A DNA stretch of 64,000 nucleotides, taken from IMG/VR virus record IMGVR_UViG_3300025133_009608, positions 124,001-188,000 of that record, one strand, 5' to 3'. The translations under genes were made by a program, and so were the position numbers. Numbering within the stretch: position 1 is the first letter of the stretch; each line of letters starts with the position of its first letter. Shown here in pieces: positions 1 through 8,540 of this stretch. The notes under the pieces were generated by a model that was not told the DNA's origin, did not search any database, and worked only from the letters and a program-made list of their open reading frames with translations. This stretch comes from a virus.

Positions 1-36
1 CTCCTGTTTTCTCTATTGGGGGATATTTTACCAAAA

Positions 37-873
37 CTATCTAAGTAGATCTTCAAAAACTTTAAAAAATTCTTCGCCATAGGGCTCATCGAGAATTGAG
101 GAAAACCCCATTCTCTCAAAAGATTCTATAATTTTTTCCCTATTAAAACTTGAATCCGAGAAAACAATCTCAGATGAAACCGAAGAAAGATCAGCAAGCT
201 TTATTAGGGAATAGCTTAATTCATAAGCTTTTCGAAATGATTCATCCAGCAGTCTAGACTCCAACTCGCTTGGCTGATTTAGAATCTTTGAGGCAGTCTT
301 CTTCCCAATCCTACTAACCCCTGGAATATTATCTGCACGATCCCCTACCATTGCCTTCCACGAAACATAATCATAATCCGTGTTCTCTCTATACTTTTTG
401 GCAATTGGATTCCATAACCTAACATTGTTTGGAAACTCATTTAGTATTTGAATAAAATCAGTATCAGAAGATACAACAACGACATCATCATCAAAGTGCA
501 TATTTTTTACTACGAAATAAATAACATCATCAGCCTCATTGTCCGGATGCCCAACTACGGTCAGGGGAAAATCCTTCCTAAGAAGAGAATAAATAATATC
601 TTTCTGTCGTGAGAAGGATGCCCAGTAATCAGCCGACTCCGGATCATCCCTCCTTCTGTTCGCCTTGTACTCTGGAAACATCCTTAGCCTAGAAACCGGA
701 CTGCCATCAAAAGTAAAGTATACTTTATCTGGAGAGAAGTGCAGTAGAAGGGGCTTTATAATTCTAAAAAAATTATAAACAATTTGGAACTCACCCTCTG
801 CATCTCCGCCGCCCCACTGGAATCGACAACGGTGTATCATATTGTAACCATCTATAACAAGTATTCTATTCAA
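37..873 (-). CDS. 5'-3' exonuclease (FEN/RNase H-like, Pol I 5'-nuclease family)
   Basis: A 278-residue protein of the flap-nuclease family, expected to remove RNA primers and 5' flaps during phage replication. An N-terminal metal-binding Asp sits in the LVIDGYN motif (D8). FDGSPVSRLRMFPEYKANR is the typical arch-region signature. Acidic clusters NEADDVI (about 110-116) and SSDTDF (about 135-140) follow. A helix-hairpin-helix DNA-binding motif, GDRADNIPGVSRIGKKTA, lies near 177-195. The length matches T5 D15 and T4 RNase H. A sigma70-like promoter precedes it. The family assignment is secure; the phage role is inferred from the family. Confidence 0.93.
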   Translation of the reverse strand: MNRILVIDGYNMIHRCRFQWGGGDAEGEFQIVYNFFRIIKPLLLHFSPDKVYFTFDGSPVSRLRMFPEYKANRRRDDPESADYWASFSRQKDIIYSLLRKDFPLTVVGHPDNEADDVIYFVVKNMHFDDDVVVVSSDTDFIQILNEFPNNVRLWNPIAKKYRENTDYDYVSWKAMVGDRADNIPGVSRIGKKTASKILNQPSELESRLLDESFRKAYELSYSLIKLADLSSVSSEIVFSDSSFNREKIIESFERMGFSSILDEPYGEEFFKVFEDLLR

Positions 874-935
874 AACAATCTCCTAGGTGGGGCGCAAGTA
901 GCGTAAGCAGCATAAGGCATAATGCCCATGAATAT

Positions 936-957
936 ATTCGAATATAGTATATTTCTT
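936..957. promoter_or_regulatory. AT-rich inverted repeat downstream of the promoter (operator candidate)
   Basis: An inverted repeat centred on TATTCGAATA lies just downstream of the sigma70-like -10 box. The second copy of this promoter, at 48.46 kb, is also followed by an AT-rich near-palindrome (ATTCAATATACTGAAT). A repressor or activator site is inferred from position only. Confidence 0.3.
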
Positions 958-977
958 TAGCTGCTTTCGATAAGTAA

Positions 978-1005
978 AATATACCGAGCGTTCTTGTTTT
1001 TTCAA
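978..1005 (-). promoter_or_regulatory. Sigma70-like promoter
   Basis: On the minus strand, TTGAAA and TATATT are separated by 16 bp, upstream of the exonuclease gene. The sequence around the -10 (CGGTATATTTTACTT) and the -35 flank recur almost unchanged at 48461-48488. This looks like a host-type sigma70 promoter and is unlike the AAGATCGAT promoters of the right half. Confidence 0.6.
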
Positions 1006-1024
1006 GTGCTCTTTTGGATTTAGT

Positions 1025-1065
1025 TAAAAAAATAGCCACGATGGACTTAATCCGTCGCGGCTATT
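1025..1065 (-). terminator. Rho-independent terminator
   Basis: On the minus strand, AATAGCC and GGCTATT arms with an inner CGACGGA/TCCATCG stem are followed by a run of seven T. It lies directly downstream of the 67-residue gene ending at 1090, which it should terminate. Confidence 0.8.
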
Positions 1066-1089
1066 CTGCCGAACACCTCTTACGAGGGT

Positions 1090-1293
1090 CTATTCTTCCA
1101 GATTAGAGTTTAGAAAGCTCTGAAGAGTTTTTGCCTCACGGATAGTCATGCTGACCCGCTGATTTGGAATTCTCCAATCTTCCGAATTGACAGTGATATC
1201 AAGACGGTTGCTTCCGGCCTTCTTTCTGGTATCGTTATCTCGAAGAGACAAGCTAAGCCCCTTCGTTTGATGGGCGCTCTTTTTTGCGGGCAT
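1090..1293 (-). CDS. Hypothetical small protein
   Basis: A 67-residue protein with a basic N-terminus (MPAKKSAHQTK) and a conserved-looking C-terminal stretch, RVSMTIREAKTLQSFLN. AGGAG sits 7-8 nt before the ATG and a clear terminator follows the stop. No function recognised. Confidence 0.75.
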   Translation of the reverse strand: MPAKKSAHQTKGLSLSLRDNDTRKKAGSNRLDITVNSEDWRIPNQRVSMTIREAKTLQSFLNSNLEE

Positions 1294-1431
1294 GTTAGTT
1301 CTCCTTTTTTGTATTGAAAATCATTATCTTTTTTGGTGCCGACGAACTCTGCGTAGGCTTTTTCGAGACAACTTCGTTGTTTTTTGTTTGATTATTGTTT
1401 TTTCGAGTATTATTCAATCTCAACCTCTTCG

Positions 1432-1716
1432 TTAGTTTTCTTCATCTAAAAGTGCAGAGTCTATTCCCCAGCCCCTTCCGGCTCCAACCATATTATGAGG
1501 AATAATTCCTCCCATGGTCTTTGCCTCAAAGGACACAGCTCCAGTTTGAGCAAGATCATTTGGCTCGCACTTTTCTCTTAAATAAGATAAAGACATTATA
1601 TACAGACTCTCTGTAATTAACGCTCCATCTTCTATAGAAACCTTGTGAGAATCGAGGACTCCCAGTAGTTCTTCTATAATCGTTTCAAAGTATGCAAGAT
1701 TTTCTTTATTTATCAT
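1432..1716 (-). CDS. Hypothetical protein
   Basis: A 94-residue protein starting MINKENLAYFE. The frame is open further upstream to 1812, but the chosen ATG overlaps the stop of the upstream gene (ATGATAAATAA), the usual translational-coupling arrangement here. It is helical and acidic in the N-terminal half, with a Gly-rich C-terminus. No family recognised. Confidence 0.65.
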   Translation of the reverse strand: MINKENLAYFETIIEELLGVLDSHKVSIEDGALITESLYIMSLSYLREKCEPNDLAQTGAVSFEAKTMGGIIPHNMVGAGRGWGIDSALLDEEN

Positions 1717-1978
1717 CTGTAAGCCAGCCTGGGTTGTAGCGACTGAGTGACGCAATTTCATTTGTGAACGCCCTATTTCCAGAGGCGTCTGCTGTTTTAT
1801 AAATAACTTCAAGAGAATTCATATCAACCTTTTCTACAATCCCTCTTTCGAGGGTGTTGTTATTTTTTCTTATAGTTATGGAGTCTCCTGGATTAAAATC
1901 CTTAATAAAGAAGCACCGATGCTTGTCGAAGGGATACCCCTTCATTTTTGTGAGATTTGAATTCTTTTTATCTTTCAT
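1706..1978 (-). CDS. Hypothetical protein with small beta-barrel-like region
   Basis: A 90-residue protein. PGDSITIRKNNNTLERGIVEKVD resembles the strand pattern of small KOW/SH3-type barrels (weak inference). It is coupled to the gene at 1432-1716 by overlap. No function recognised. Confidence 0.65.
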   Translation of the reverse strand: MKDKKNSNLTKMKGYPFDKHRCFFIKDFNPGDSITIRKNNNTLERGIVEKVDMNSLEVIYKTADASGNRAFTNEIASLSRYNPGWLTDDK

Positions 1979-2116
1979 ATTATTTTCTTTCTTCTCCGCT
2001 AAAGGGTTGCGTAATGTACAGTATTATTTTCTATTACTGATTATAGAAATAATACGCCAAATACAGTTTTAATATAACTCAATTGGGCTATAAAGCTGTA
2101 TTTTTCTAAAATATAA

Positions 2117-2192
2117 TGGCGGGTCTACCAGGACTCGAACCTGGAATAGAAGCTTAGAAGGCTACTGTGATATCCTATTTCACCATAGACCC
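2117..2192 (-). tRNA. tRNA-Arg (anticodon UCU)
   Basis: The acceptor stem GGGTCTA pairs with TAGACCC, followed by discriminator G and an encoded CCA. The T-arm has GGTTCGAGTCC. The anticodon loop CTTCTAA gives anticodon TCT, reading AGA/AGG. The anticodon stem has one T-T mismatch. Confidence 0.9.
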
Positions 2193-2257
2193 ATAAAGAT
2201 ATTATACTATGAAAAACTACCTAATATTAAAAACCGGTTAGTTATACTGGTCGATCT

Positions 2258-2503
2258 TTATGATTCCATCTCTTCTTTTAAGAATCGATTTCCACGATTC
2301 CACACTTGAGATGCTGAACTTTTCGACGATATATTTGTTCTTCTCTTTAGTTTTCGAAATTTCCTTCTCATCTTTCTCGCACTCGCAGCAGACATGGCTC
2401 CGAATGGGTCTGTCCCAGATTCAGAGTGTTCCTTCCAGAGAGCCTCTGGGACTATCCCGTATAGGGTTTGTCTAATATAACACTCAATGTGGTAAGGACT
2501 CAT
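2258..2503 (-). CDS. Hypothetical basic protein between two tRNAs
   Basis: An 81-residue frame with a basic middle (ARKMRRKFRKLKRR), lying between tRNA-Arg and tRNA-Leu. The ribosome-binding site is weak. It could be a real basic protein or chance; the surrounding 2504-2678 holds no further gene that I can support. Confidence 0.4.
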   Translation of the reverse strand: MSPYHIECYIRQTLYGIVPEALWKEHSESGTDPFGAMSAASARKMRRKFRKLKRRTNISSKSSASQVWNRGNRFLKEEMES

Positions 2504-2678
2504 TCATTGCTCTTTTTGGGGTGATTACTAACGAAACCTCAGCTATTTCGCTTTCATCTGAATTACATTTCCCTTCTATGCTACCGACTTGCGACACAAT
2601 CAGTGGTACGGCTGAGAGAGATTATCTTAGGCAGAATGTCGCTTCTGCTTTTTCATCTTATATTCAATGAAAAAATAA

Positions 2679-2761
2679 TGCCCAAAGCCGGACTCGAACC
2701 GGCACGACCAATGGTCAAGTGATTTTAAATCACTCGTGTCTACCTATTCCACCATAAGGGC
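2679..2761 (-). tRNA. tRNA-Leu (anticodon UAA)
   Basis: A class II tRNA with a long variable arm. The anticodon loop TTTAAAA gives TAA. The T-arm is GCCGG TTCGAGT CCGGC. The acceptor GCCCTTA/TTTGGGC has two U-U oppositions, and CCA is not encoded after the discriminator A, so maturation needs a CCA-adding enzyme. Confidence 0.88.
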
Positions 2762-2854
2762 CAAAGCATATATCTGATAACTAACTTGAAGCAGAAGGCG
2801 GTGCGCTCCGCCGTTGTGATTACCAGAGCAATATAGTCACAAATTTAAAAAAAT

Positions 2855-3538
2855 CTATAGATTATTTGGGCAATTTTCGTATGCGGATTTTACCATCTTC
2901 TTTACTGTCTTTGATATTCCTGGATTTACAATCATCGCCATCGGCAATAATTCATTTCGAATATAGTTTCGCATATACCGAGAATCAGAATTTGACGGAT
3001 CGATAATGTATGGAATATTTTTTCTTTCGCACCAAGAAACAAGATCTTCTTTTTCTGTCAAAAGAAATGGGCGAAGGAAGTTATCCCTTTGGTGCGGAAT
3101 CAGCCTTCCCCTGCCATGGAGAGATGTAAATACCCAGTTCTCAACTGAGTCACCCAAATGATGAGCAGTTATAATTGTAGTAATTGAACAAAAAAATTCA
3201 TTCAAACCCTCTCTGCCAATCCCCATTGATTCGTGCCTCTTGTTTGCATAGCTGGAAAAAAATCCGTACCGCTCATTTCTCCAGTATTCTTCTTGAGATT
3301 CTTCTTTTCTTTTCTCACGAGAAATGCGACCGATAACCAGTGGAATATCATTTTCTTTACAGTAAGCTCTAACAAGCCGCTCTGCGTCCTGAGCGTGTTC
3401 TGATCCATGATTGAAGTGAAGAGCTACCAAGTCTCTCTTGCCGCCGTTATAAGCGAAGCTAAGGGCCGCCATTGAGTCTGCCCCACCACTAACTGCAATG
3501 ACAACTTTATGCGGGATTTGTCCCAGTACTCGAATCAT
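2855..3538 (-). CDS. tilS: tRNA(Ile)-lysidine synthetase (TilS-like)
   Basis: A PP-loop ATPase that converts C34 of tRNA-Ile(CAU) to lysidine so that it reads AUA. The P-loop SGGADS is at residues 17-22. Further TilS signatures are LHFNHG, ITAHHLGDSVENW, RPFLL, and DPSNSDSRYMRNYIRNELLP near the C-terminus. At 227 residues only the N-terminal catalytic domain is present. The start is set by AGAGAGG 6 nt before the ATG; an upstream in-frame ATG would lie almost on the predicted transcription start. A candidate substrate tRNA is at 18502-18578. Confidence 0.92.
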   Translation of the reverse strand: MIRVLGQIPHKVVIAVSGGADSMAALSFAYNGGKRDLVALHFNHGSEHAQDAERLVRAYCKENDIPLVIGRISREKRKEESQEEYWRNERYGFFSSYANKRHESMGIGREGLNEFFCSITTIITAHHLGDSVENWVFTSLHGRGRLIPHQRDNFLRPFLLTEKEDLVSWCERKNIPYIIDPSNSDSRYMRNYIRNELLPMAMIVNPGISKTVKKMVKSAYENCPNNL

Positions 3539-3558
3539 CTCGAACCTCTCTATCATGG

Positions 3559-3582
3559 CTATAATAAATCGAGATTATTTAT
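3559..3582 (-). promoter_or_regulatory. Phage promoter, variant class (AATCTCGATTTATTATAG)
   Basis: It reads AATCTCGATTTATTATAG on the minus strand, sharing its 3' half with the main promoter family but with TCTC in place of GATC. It lies about 20 nt upstream of the tilS start. Confidence 0.6.
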
Positions 3583-3593
3583 ATCAAAATTTT

Positions 3594-3848
3594 CTAATGC
3601 ATTGTTCCGCCAAGGCTTCCGCCGTTGGCATATAGTATTTCAATAATCTTTTCCATATAGATTATGCGCGTTTCTAGCATCTCAATGTTATCAGACAACA
3701 CTCCAAACCTCGCAGAGTGCAGCTGCATATGTTTATTTAATACTTCGACTTTGGCTTGTTCTGCATCTACCTTGTTTTTGTGTAAAAGAAACAAAGTTGT
3801 TACTAAATTTAGTATGCAAAATATCGATAATAAAATTAATGTTTCCAA
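3594..3848 (-). CDS. Small membrane-anchored coiled-coil protein
   Basis: An 84-residue protein with an N-terminal transmembrane helix (about residues 3-21) followed by a long helix (30-75) with coiled-coil character. The topology resembles i-spanin-like or other small inner-membrane phage proteins, but nothing identifies it as a spanin. Confidence 0.65.
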   Translation of the reverse strand: METLILLSIFCILNLVTTLFLLHKNKVDAEQAKVEVLNKHMQLHSARFGVLSDNIEMLETRIIYMEKIIEILYANGGSLGGTMH

Positions 3849-3968
3849 CCTTTAACTCCAAGATTTGCCATAAAACAGATATCTACTACTAAGTGAGATA
3901 TGGTCAACGGCTGTCGCTAAATGAAGTTTCAATAGTAGATGGTAATCATTATGTAAGCGGAGCAAGTC

Positions 3969-4169
3969 ATGCTTAAAGATTTATTTATATATGCAGCAAC
4001 GGCCATAATTGCCTCTGTAGCGACTATCGTTGTATTCGGTCACGAGCCATCCGGCCCGAACCCACACGTGGTAGGAGCGGCCTATGAGCTTCCGGCAGAA
4101 CATCTGATATATTCATCTCAAATGAGCCCAGAGACTCTGGTATTTTCAGACGAACTATTTTCCAACTAA
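3969..4169 (+). CDS. Small plus-strand membrane protein
   Basis: A 66-residue protein on the plus strand with one N-terminal hydrophobic segment (LFIYAATAIIASVATIVVF), then a polar tail. GCGGAGC precedes the ATG by about 7 nt. It converges on the minus-strand gene ending at 4166 and overlaps it by 4 nt. Function unknown; modest confidence because nearly all neighbours run the other way. Confidence 0.5.
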   Translation: MLKDLFIYAATAIIASVATIVVFGHEPSGPNPHVVGAAYELPAEHLIYSSQMSPETLVFSDELFSN

Positions 4170-4453
4170 GCCTTTAGCTTGTCCAAAATAAACAAAGCAG
4201 AATAACTATTATCTTCTGATAGCTCTACCACTTCCCAGTCGCCTAGCTCGTCAATCAGCCTATCATAGGCCTGGCCGGATCCCATCCTTCTTTGCGACTT
4301 GAGTCCCATATTTATAGTTCGAGTCAGATCGCCGAGTCTCGGCCATGTCTTGCCCAATTTGGACCACTCACTTCTTGAGATTGATCTTAAAAATAAACCG
4401 GTTTTTTTATTTCTCAATTTATAGCCTAGCGGCTTTGGCTTGCTTTCGTTCAT
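4166..4453 (-). CDS. Hypothetical protein
   Basis: A 95-residue protein. YKLRNKKTGLF, GKTWPRLGDLTRTI and DWEVVELSE follow a pattern common in small phage proteins (strand-rich start, then a helix carrying the conserved tryptophan, proline and Gly). Two nucleotides separate it from the CYTH gene upstream, so it probably shares that transcript. No assigned function. Confidence 0.7.
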   Translation of the reverse strand: MNESKPKPLGYKLRNKKTGLFLRSISRSEWSKLGKTWPRLGDLTRTINMGLKSQRRMGSGQAYDRLIDELGDWEVVELSEDNSYSALFILDKLKA

Positions 4454-4455
4454 AA

Positions 4456-5013
4456 CTACTTAGCGAGGCCTTCTTCGCAAAAGATCTCATACAGTGATCT
4501 TGACTCCCTTCTTAGGGAGGTCGTATCGAGCTGCCTCGCCCAGTCATTTATTATGGACACACCCTCTTCTGGCGTGGAATAGCTATGAGACTCAAGTTCA
4601 ATAACATTTCTTCCATCTGATAATGTATAATATGACAAATCACAATTATGGAAGTTCCAAATCCAGGCCTCCTTGTATACTTGAAATGACTTACTATATC
4701 CGCTTAAACCCAAAAACTCCTCAACTGCAGAGTCATCATTCGCAGATACATCAAGATTAATTTCTGTTCTTACTATATTTTCTTTAAGCTTTCGCTTTAC
4801 AGTAAGCTCGTATAAGCCGCCGCCCTTTCTAAACCTAACGAAGTCCTTGTCGTCCCCGTTGTCTCTTGTGTAATAATCATCGCACGAAACAACATAGATC
4901 GGCTTTGGCATATGGCATTCTGCATCGGCAACAACCAATTCGATCTTCTTGGCGAAGGATTCTTTCGAATAATCGTCGGCCCAATACTTGTATTCTATTT
5001 CTTTAAACTTCAT
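4456..5013 (-). CDS. CYTH-domain protein (triphosphate tunnel metalloenzyme-like)
   Basis: A 185-residue protein with the CYTH signature ExExK at its N-terminus (E5-I-E7-Y-K9), then DDYYTR, FVRFRKG, LTVKRK and a late ELESHS. Tunnel-lining charged residues alternate along strands as in CyaB and thiamine triphosphatase-type enzymes. Such proteins hydrolyse triphosphates or cyclise ATP; the substrate here is unknown. AGAGGAG precedes the ATG. Confidence 0.82.
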   Translation of the reverse strand: MKFKEIEYKYWADDYSKESFAKKIELVVADAECHMPKPIYVVSCDDYYTRDNGDDKDFVRFRKGGGLYELTVKRKLKENIVRTEINLDVSANDDSAVEEFLGLSGYSKSFQVYKEAWIWNFHNCDLSYYTLSDGRNVIELESHSYSTPEEGVSIINDWARQLDTTSLRRESRSLYEIFCEEGLAK

Positions 5014-5068
5014 GTGCTCCTCTTGTTATTTAACAAGAATATAATCTCATGTAGCAATCGGACAACCA

Positions 5069-5341
5069 CTAATCTGCATCAGCATAATCTAAGTCATAAG
5101 GGTCGATGATTTTTTTGCAGTTCTTCTTGGAAAAATTCAAGGCCAGCTGGCCCACTGTCTCTGCTGTGATATTTTTGCCCGAAATTTTAGCAACAAGATC
5201 ATAGTCTACACACTGATAGAACGCCGTGATGAAATCATCAATGTAAGATAGGCTAACCGGCTCTACAAGCTTTGAGGCATCTTCGGAGAATGAGTACATA
5301 AGCCTAACTATATCTATGTAATTACTTTCTATCTCTGTCAT
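5069..5341 (-). CDS. Hypothetical acidic protein
   Basis: A 90-residue, mostly helical protein. Its start overlaps the 3' end of the GlmU-like gene by 20 nt, indicating one operon. No motif recognised. Confidence 0.65.
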   Translation of the reverse strand: MTEIESNYIDIVRLMYSFSEDASKLVEPVSLSYIDDFITAFYQCVDYDLVAKISGKNITAETVGQLALNFSKKNCKKIIDPYDLDYADAD

Positions 5342-6059
5342 TTTTAATAATCTCCCTCACACTGTTCAGTGTCTTTTTGTCATTAATGCCAACGACCTCT
5401 TGTCGGTTGCTAGTCAGAACCCCTCCGAGCCCTTCTGACTCTGCGGCGAGCTTTATTACGTCTGTTATATAATACTCATTATTTGGAGGATGAGGCTTAA
5501 GACCTGGGACTGCAATCGAAAACAGCCAAGCTGCATCAAATATATAAAATCCAGTATTAAACTCTGTAATAAGAAGCTGCTCCGGTGTTGCTTCCGATGC
5601 TTCAACTATTTCTCTTATAAGATTTTTGTCTCTTACAACCCTTCCATATCCAGAGCTCTTTGCTTCTTCTTTTTTAATATTGGAAGTAAGGATCGTGCAC
5701 AAGCCAGTATGTTTTTTATATAACATCTTTAGGGTATTTGCAGATATAAGAGGCGCATCGCCGGGCATTACCAAGACGACTCCGGAGTGTGGAATCTTAT
5801 CTCCAGCAAGCATAACCGCATGTCCGGTCCCAAGCTGCTGGTCTTGATCTATGAATTGGGTTTTATCGGGAAGGATAAATTTTATTAAATCCTTCTTATG
5901 GCCAACAATGACTACGGGCTCAAACCCAGCGCCACTAGCCGCCGCATATACCATCTCGATCATAGTTTTATCTCCAACCTCATGCAAGACCTTTGGAAGG
6001 CTTGACTGCATTCTAGTTCCCCTTCCTGCTGCCAGGATTAGAGCTACTGGTTTATTCAT
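5322..6059 (-). CDS. GlmU N-domain-like sugar nucleotidyltransferase
   Basis: A 245-residue protein with the pyrophosphorylase signature LILAAGRGTRM (7-17) and LPKVL (21-25). QQLGTGHAV, MPGDAPLIS, SGYGRVVRD and FNTGFYIF follow, all typical of the uridyltransferase domain of GlmU that makes UDP-GlcNAc from GlcNAc-1-P and UTP. The C-terminal acetyltransferase hexapeptide domain is absent. It is coupled to the methyltransferase gene by an ATGA overlap. It may feed glycosylation of DNA, protein or cell surface (inference). Confidence 0.88.
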   Translation of the reverse strand: MNKPVALILAAGRGTRMQSSLPKVLHEVGDKTMIEMVYAAASGAGFEPVVIVGHKKDLIKFILPDKTQFIDQDQQLGTGHAVMLAGDKIPHSGVVLVMPGDAPLISANTLKMLYKKHTGLCTILTSNIKKEEAKSSGYGRVVRDKNLIREIVEASEATPEQLLITEFNTGFYIFDAAWLFSIAVPGLKPHPPNNEYYITDVIKLAAESEGLGGVLTSNRQEVVGINDKKTLNSVREIIKNDRDRK

Positions 6060-6694
6060 GACTTTATGGTGTCCAATATATTAGAATAAGACTCTCCGAG
6101 AGTGGCGTATAGCCCCTGGTCCTCTAGGGCTATAGATAGGGGATCGGTTCCGGCAAACGGATCAGCACAGACATCGCCCTCGCACAATGTTCTATTTAAG
6201 ATATCTCTCCAGATCTCTGGGGGTTTCGCCGACTGTCCTTTTGGTTTTTTGTATTCGAAAATATTCGGAACTCCTTGGACGTAATTCTTTGGCTTCCCCT
6301 TTGATGCGTATAAAATATACTCGGTTTGATTCCTCCAATGGTATCCCATCCCCATTACAGACTTGTTCCAAACCAACATGTTTCTGAACTTCCATCCCGC
6401 CGCCTCAAGAGCTCCCCATGTTCTTCTTAGTCCGTCTCTATTGCAAAAGATATAAAGCCTTGCACCATCGTTTGATCTTTCAAAGGCGTTTTTTATAAAG
6501 CTTTCTATTCCAGCCCAATCAAGTCTCGTGTACATTTCGTCGACATTATCAATGTGATTAAATCGAGAAGTTCCGTTTTGATTATTAAAAGGATATGGAG
6601 GGTCTGTTATCCATACATCGATGTTTTTTTCTAGAGCAGAGAACCAATCGTCTATATCCAAAGAGGTCTTTGTTATTTTTGACATTACATTCAT
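6056..6694 (-). CDS. DNA methyltransferase (beta-type motif order)
   Basis: A 212-residue protein. The catalytic motif DPPY is at residues 31-34 and the SAM-binding region DPFAGTDPLSIALE lies near the C-terminus, so the order is motif IV before motif I, as in beta-class amino-methyltransferases. The usual second glycine of the FxGxG loop is replaced (FAGTDP). ILYASKGKP and NIFEYKKPKG are typical of phage N6A/N4C enzymes. Target sequence unknown; it could protect phage DNA or regulate it. Confidence 0.85.
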   Translation of the reverse strand: MNVMSKITKTSLDIDDWFSALEKNIDVWITDPPYPFNNQNGTSRFNHIDNVDEMYTRLDWAGIESFIKNAFERSNDGARLYIFCNRDGLRRTWGALEAAGWKFRNMLVWNKSVMGMGYHWRNQTEYILYASKGKPKNYVQGVPNIFEYKKPKGQSAKPPEIWRDILNRTLCEGDVCADPFAGTDPLSIALEDQGLYATLGESYSNILDTIKS

Positions 6695-6732
6695 CCAGGG
6701 TTCGAGTTACAACTAGTTTACGCAAACTAGTT

Positions 6733-7293
6733 TTAAATAATTTCATCTATAACGCCCATGCTTAGCGCTTCTTCCGCCGACATGTACCAATCTTTTTTTG
6801 TTTTTAATATCTCTGAGAGCTTCTTCTTGGAAATCTTCGTAAGAGATGTTGTCATATCTTCTATTTTCTTTTGAAGCTTCTTGGTTTGAGCCAAGGACTC
6901 TTCCATGTCCTGAACTTTTCCGTAGAATCCAGTTGATACCTGATGATAAAGGGGAGTTGAGTGCTTATATCCAAATCGCTTATGGCCATTTATTAAAATC
7001 ACAAATCCACATGACATAGCGGCTCCAGTCACTATTGTATGAATTGGAACGGCAGAATTTTCAATAACACCAATAAGCCCGAAGCATTGATATACAGCGC
7101 CACCATAGGAGTCGATATATAGCTTAATTGGCTTTGGAATATATTCTAAATCATAAACCGAATATAGTTTTTTTAGCGTTGCATCGTCATCATTTATCTC
7201 TATAATAGACTTTGTAAGATCATTCATCGAAGCCTGAGTAACTTGTTTTGGTAAGTATATATTTCTTTTTAATGGCAATGGTAAGTCCTTCAT
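6733..7293 (-). CDS. ClpP-like serine protease
   Basis: A 186-residue protein starting MKDLPLPLK, the start fixed by a perfect AGGAGGT 7 nt upstream; an in-frame upstream ATG at 7338 is less likely. IDSYGGAVYQ (60-69), catalytic Ser94 in GAAMSCGF, His117 in LYHQVS and Asp168 in KKDWYMSAEEA restore the ClpP triad. In phages such proteins can act in capsid maturation or with ATPase partners. No Clp ATPase is seen in the window. Confidence 0.9.
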   Translation of the reverse strand: MKDLPLPLKRNIYLPKQVTQASMNDLTKSIIEINDDDATLKKLYSVYDLEYIPKPIKLYIDSYGGAVYQCFGLIGVIENSAVPIHTIVTGAAMSCGFVILINGHKRFGYKHSTPLYHQVSTGFYGKVQDMEESLAQTKKLQKKIEDMTTSLTKISKKKLSEILKTKKDWYMSAEEALSMGVIDEII

Positions 7294-7551
7294 TAGACGA
7301 CCTCCTTTCTTCTTTTTATTAAGATTTATTACCATCAAGCCTCGATCCGCTTTTCACATAGCGGGCGATTAGATTTTATTTATCATAGCTTGCAACTTAT
7401 TGGCTTACTATAATAATGTATTTTCGCAATATTTTATAGAATCAAGTCCAAAAATACATTTAAACTCTAGGCGCAAGATCTAATTAAAAAGCAAACAGGC
7501 TTATCTAGTTTTTATTTTTGTGTCACTTTGCCCGGCCCCAAACACCCCCTC

Positions 7552-7758
7552 CTAAAGCATCGGGGCCAGGTGGAAGTCATCTCGATATAGCGCCCTTACC
7601 TTTCCCTCGTAGTACCCGAAGAACATGCCCCACTTTCCCGAACCGACATCTCCCAAGTAGACTCCAATAGATTTTTTGTGAGTTCCATTGACCTCAACTA
7701 GGGTTCCTACCGTTATCTCTTGGCCCATTGGAATCATCCTGTCTTTCTTGTTATTCAT
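7552..7758 (-). CDS. Small beta-rich hypothetical protein
   Basis: A 68-residue protein with a barrel-like strand pattern: GTLVEVNG, IGVYLGDVG, MFFGYYEGKVRALYRDDFHLAP. Similar small barrel proteins occur at 8270-8518 and 8963-9148. Function unknown. Confidence 0.65.
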   Translation of the reverse strand: MNNKKDRMIPMGQEITVGTLVEVNGTHKKSIGVYLGDVGSGKWGMFFGYYEGKVRALYRDDFHLAPML

Positions 7759-7793
7759 AATTCCTTATCTATAATAAAAATCACCAATTTGCC

Positions 7794-8252
7794 CTACAGC
7801 TTCCCTGATAGCACATCAGATGCTATCAGAGCTCTAACTAGCGAATAGTCTGTCGCTTCATTTCTATAGGAATATTCTTCTTTGAATGATATTGCATATG
7901 TAGCCGCTCCGATCTTCTTGTAAATAGTCCTCTCCCCAACGGACGCCTCCTCTCCTGCCAGGTATGGGGTGATAACTTCATCAATTGCCTTTATTAAAAA
8001 GTCCTTCGTTATAAACCTGGAGATAAGGGCGGCTCTTGAATCCTCATCCAAAGAAAACAAGTGTTCCTCCTCTAATCGCTCGGATAGGTCCGGCGAGTCT
8101 ATCTCTTCGTAAACTTTATCTTCTATCGTTCTTCGAATAATATCCAAAGAGTCGCCAGAAAACTGATTAATTTTCTCTTTAATTTTTGCTATGTTGTGCA
8201 CAGATAATGATTTTGGAATTTCCAGCATAACCATTCTAATTGATCCTGACAT
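7794..8252 (-). CDS. Hypothetical helical protein
   Basis: A 152-residue, highly helical and acidic protein with no recognised motif. It lies in a run of small unknown minus-strand genes. Confidence 0.7.
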   Translation of the reverse strand: MSGSIRMVMLEIPKSLSVHNIAKIKEKINQFSGDSLDIIRRTIEDKVYEEIDSPDLSERLEEEHLFSLDEDSRAALISRFITKDFLIKAIDEVITPYLAGEEASVGERTIYKKIGAATYAISFKEEYSYRNEATDYSLVRALIASDVLSGKL

Positions 8253-8269
8253 TTTACCAACCTATAAGT

Positions 8270-8518
8270 TTAGACTTCTTCTTCAATCTTAATGACCTCG
8301 TAATGATCGCCAAATATAACTCCCGAAAGGCTTACCTCTGGGGACCAAAACACCATTAGGCACTCATCTTCGTATGGCCAGCGTCCCAATATGATCCCAA
8401 AATGAAAATCATCTTCAATGAATTTTTCTTTAAATTTTATAAAATCGCCGGCGCTCAGGTTGTCACACGGTGGAGAAGGCTTTAGTATGCTGAGTGATGA
8501 TGAAAAGGCAGTATCCAC
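8270..8518 (-). CDS. Hypothetical protein (GTG start)
   Basis: An 82-residue protein. The start is GTG, preceded by GAGAGAA. The C-terminal part (GDFIKFKEKF, FGIILGRWPYEDECLMVFW) looks like a small SH3-type barrel. Function unknown. Confidence 0.65.
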   Translation of the reverse strand: MDTAFSSSLSILKPSPPCDNLSAGDFIKFKEKFIEDDFHFGIILGRWPYEDECLMVFWSPEVSLSGVIFGDHYEVIKIEEEV

Positions 8519-8540
8519 AGTTTTCTCTCGGTGATATATT

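Noticed and set aside
2504-2678. Possible extra tRNA or small gene between the 2258 frame and tRNA-Leu
   Set aside because: No complete cloverleaf and no open frame longer than about ten codons with a start signal.
7339-7551. Promoter near 7400 with TTATTATAGTAAG
   Set aside because: Only the TATTATAG end matches; the GATCGAT part is missing, so it was not annotated.
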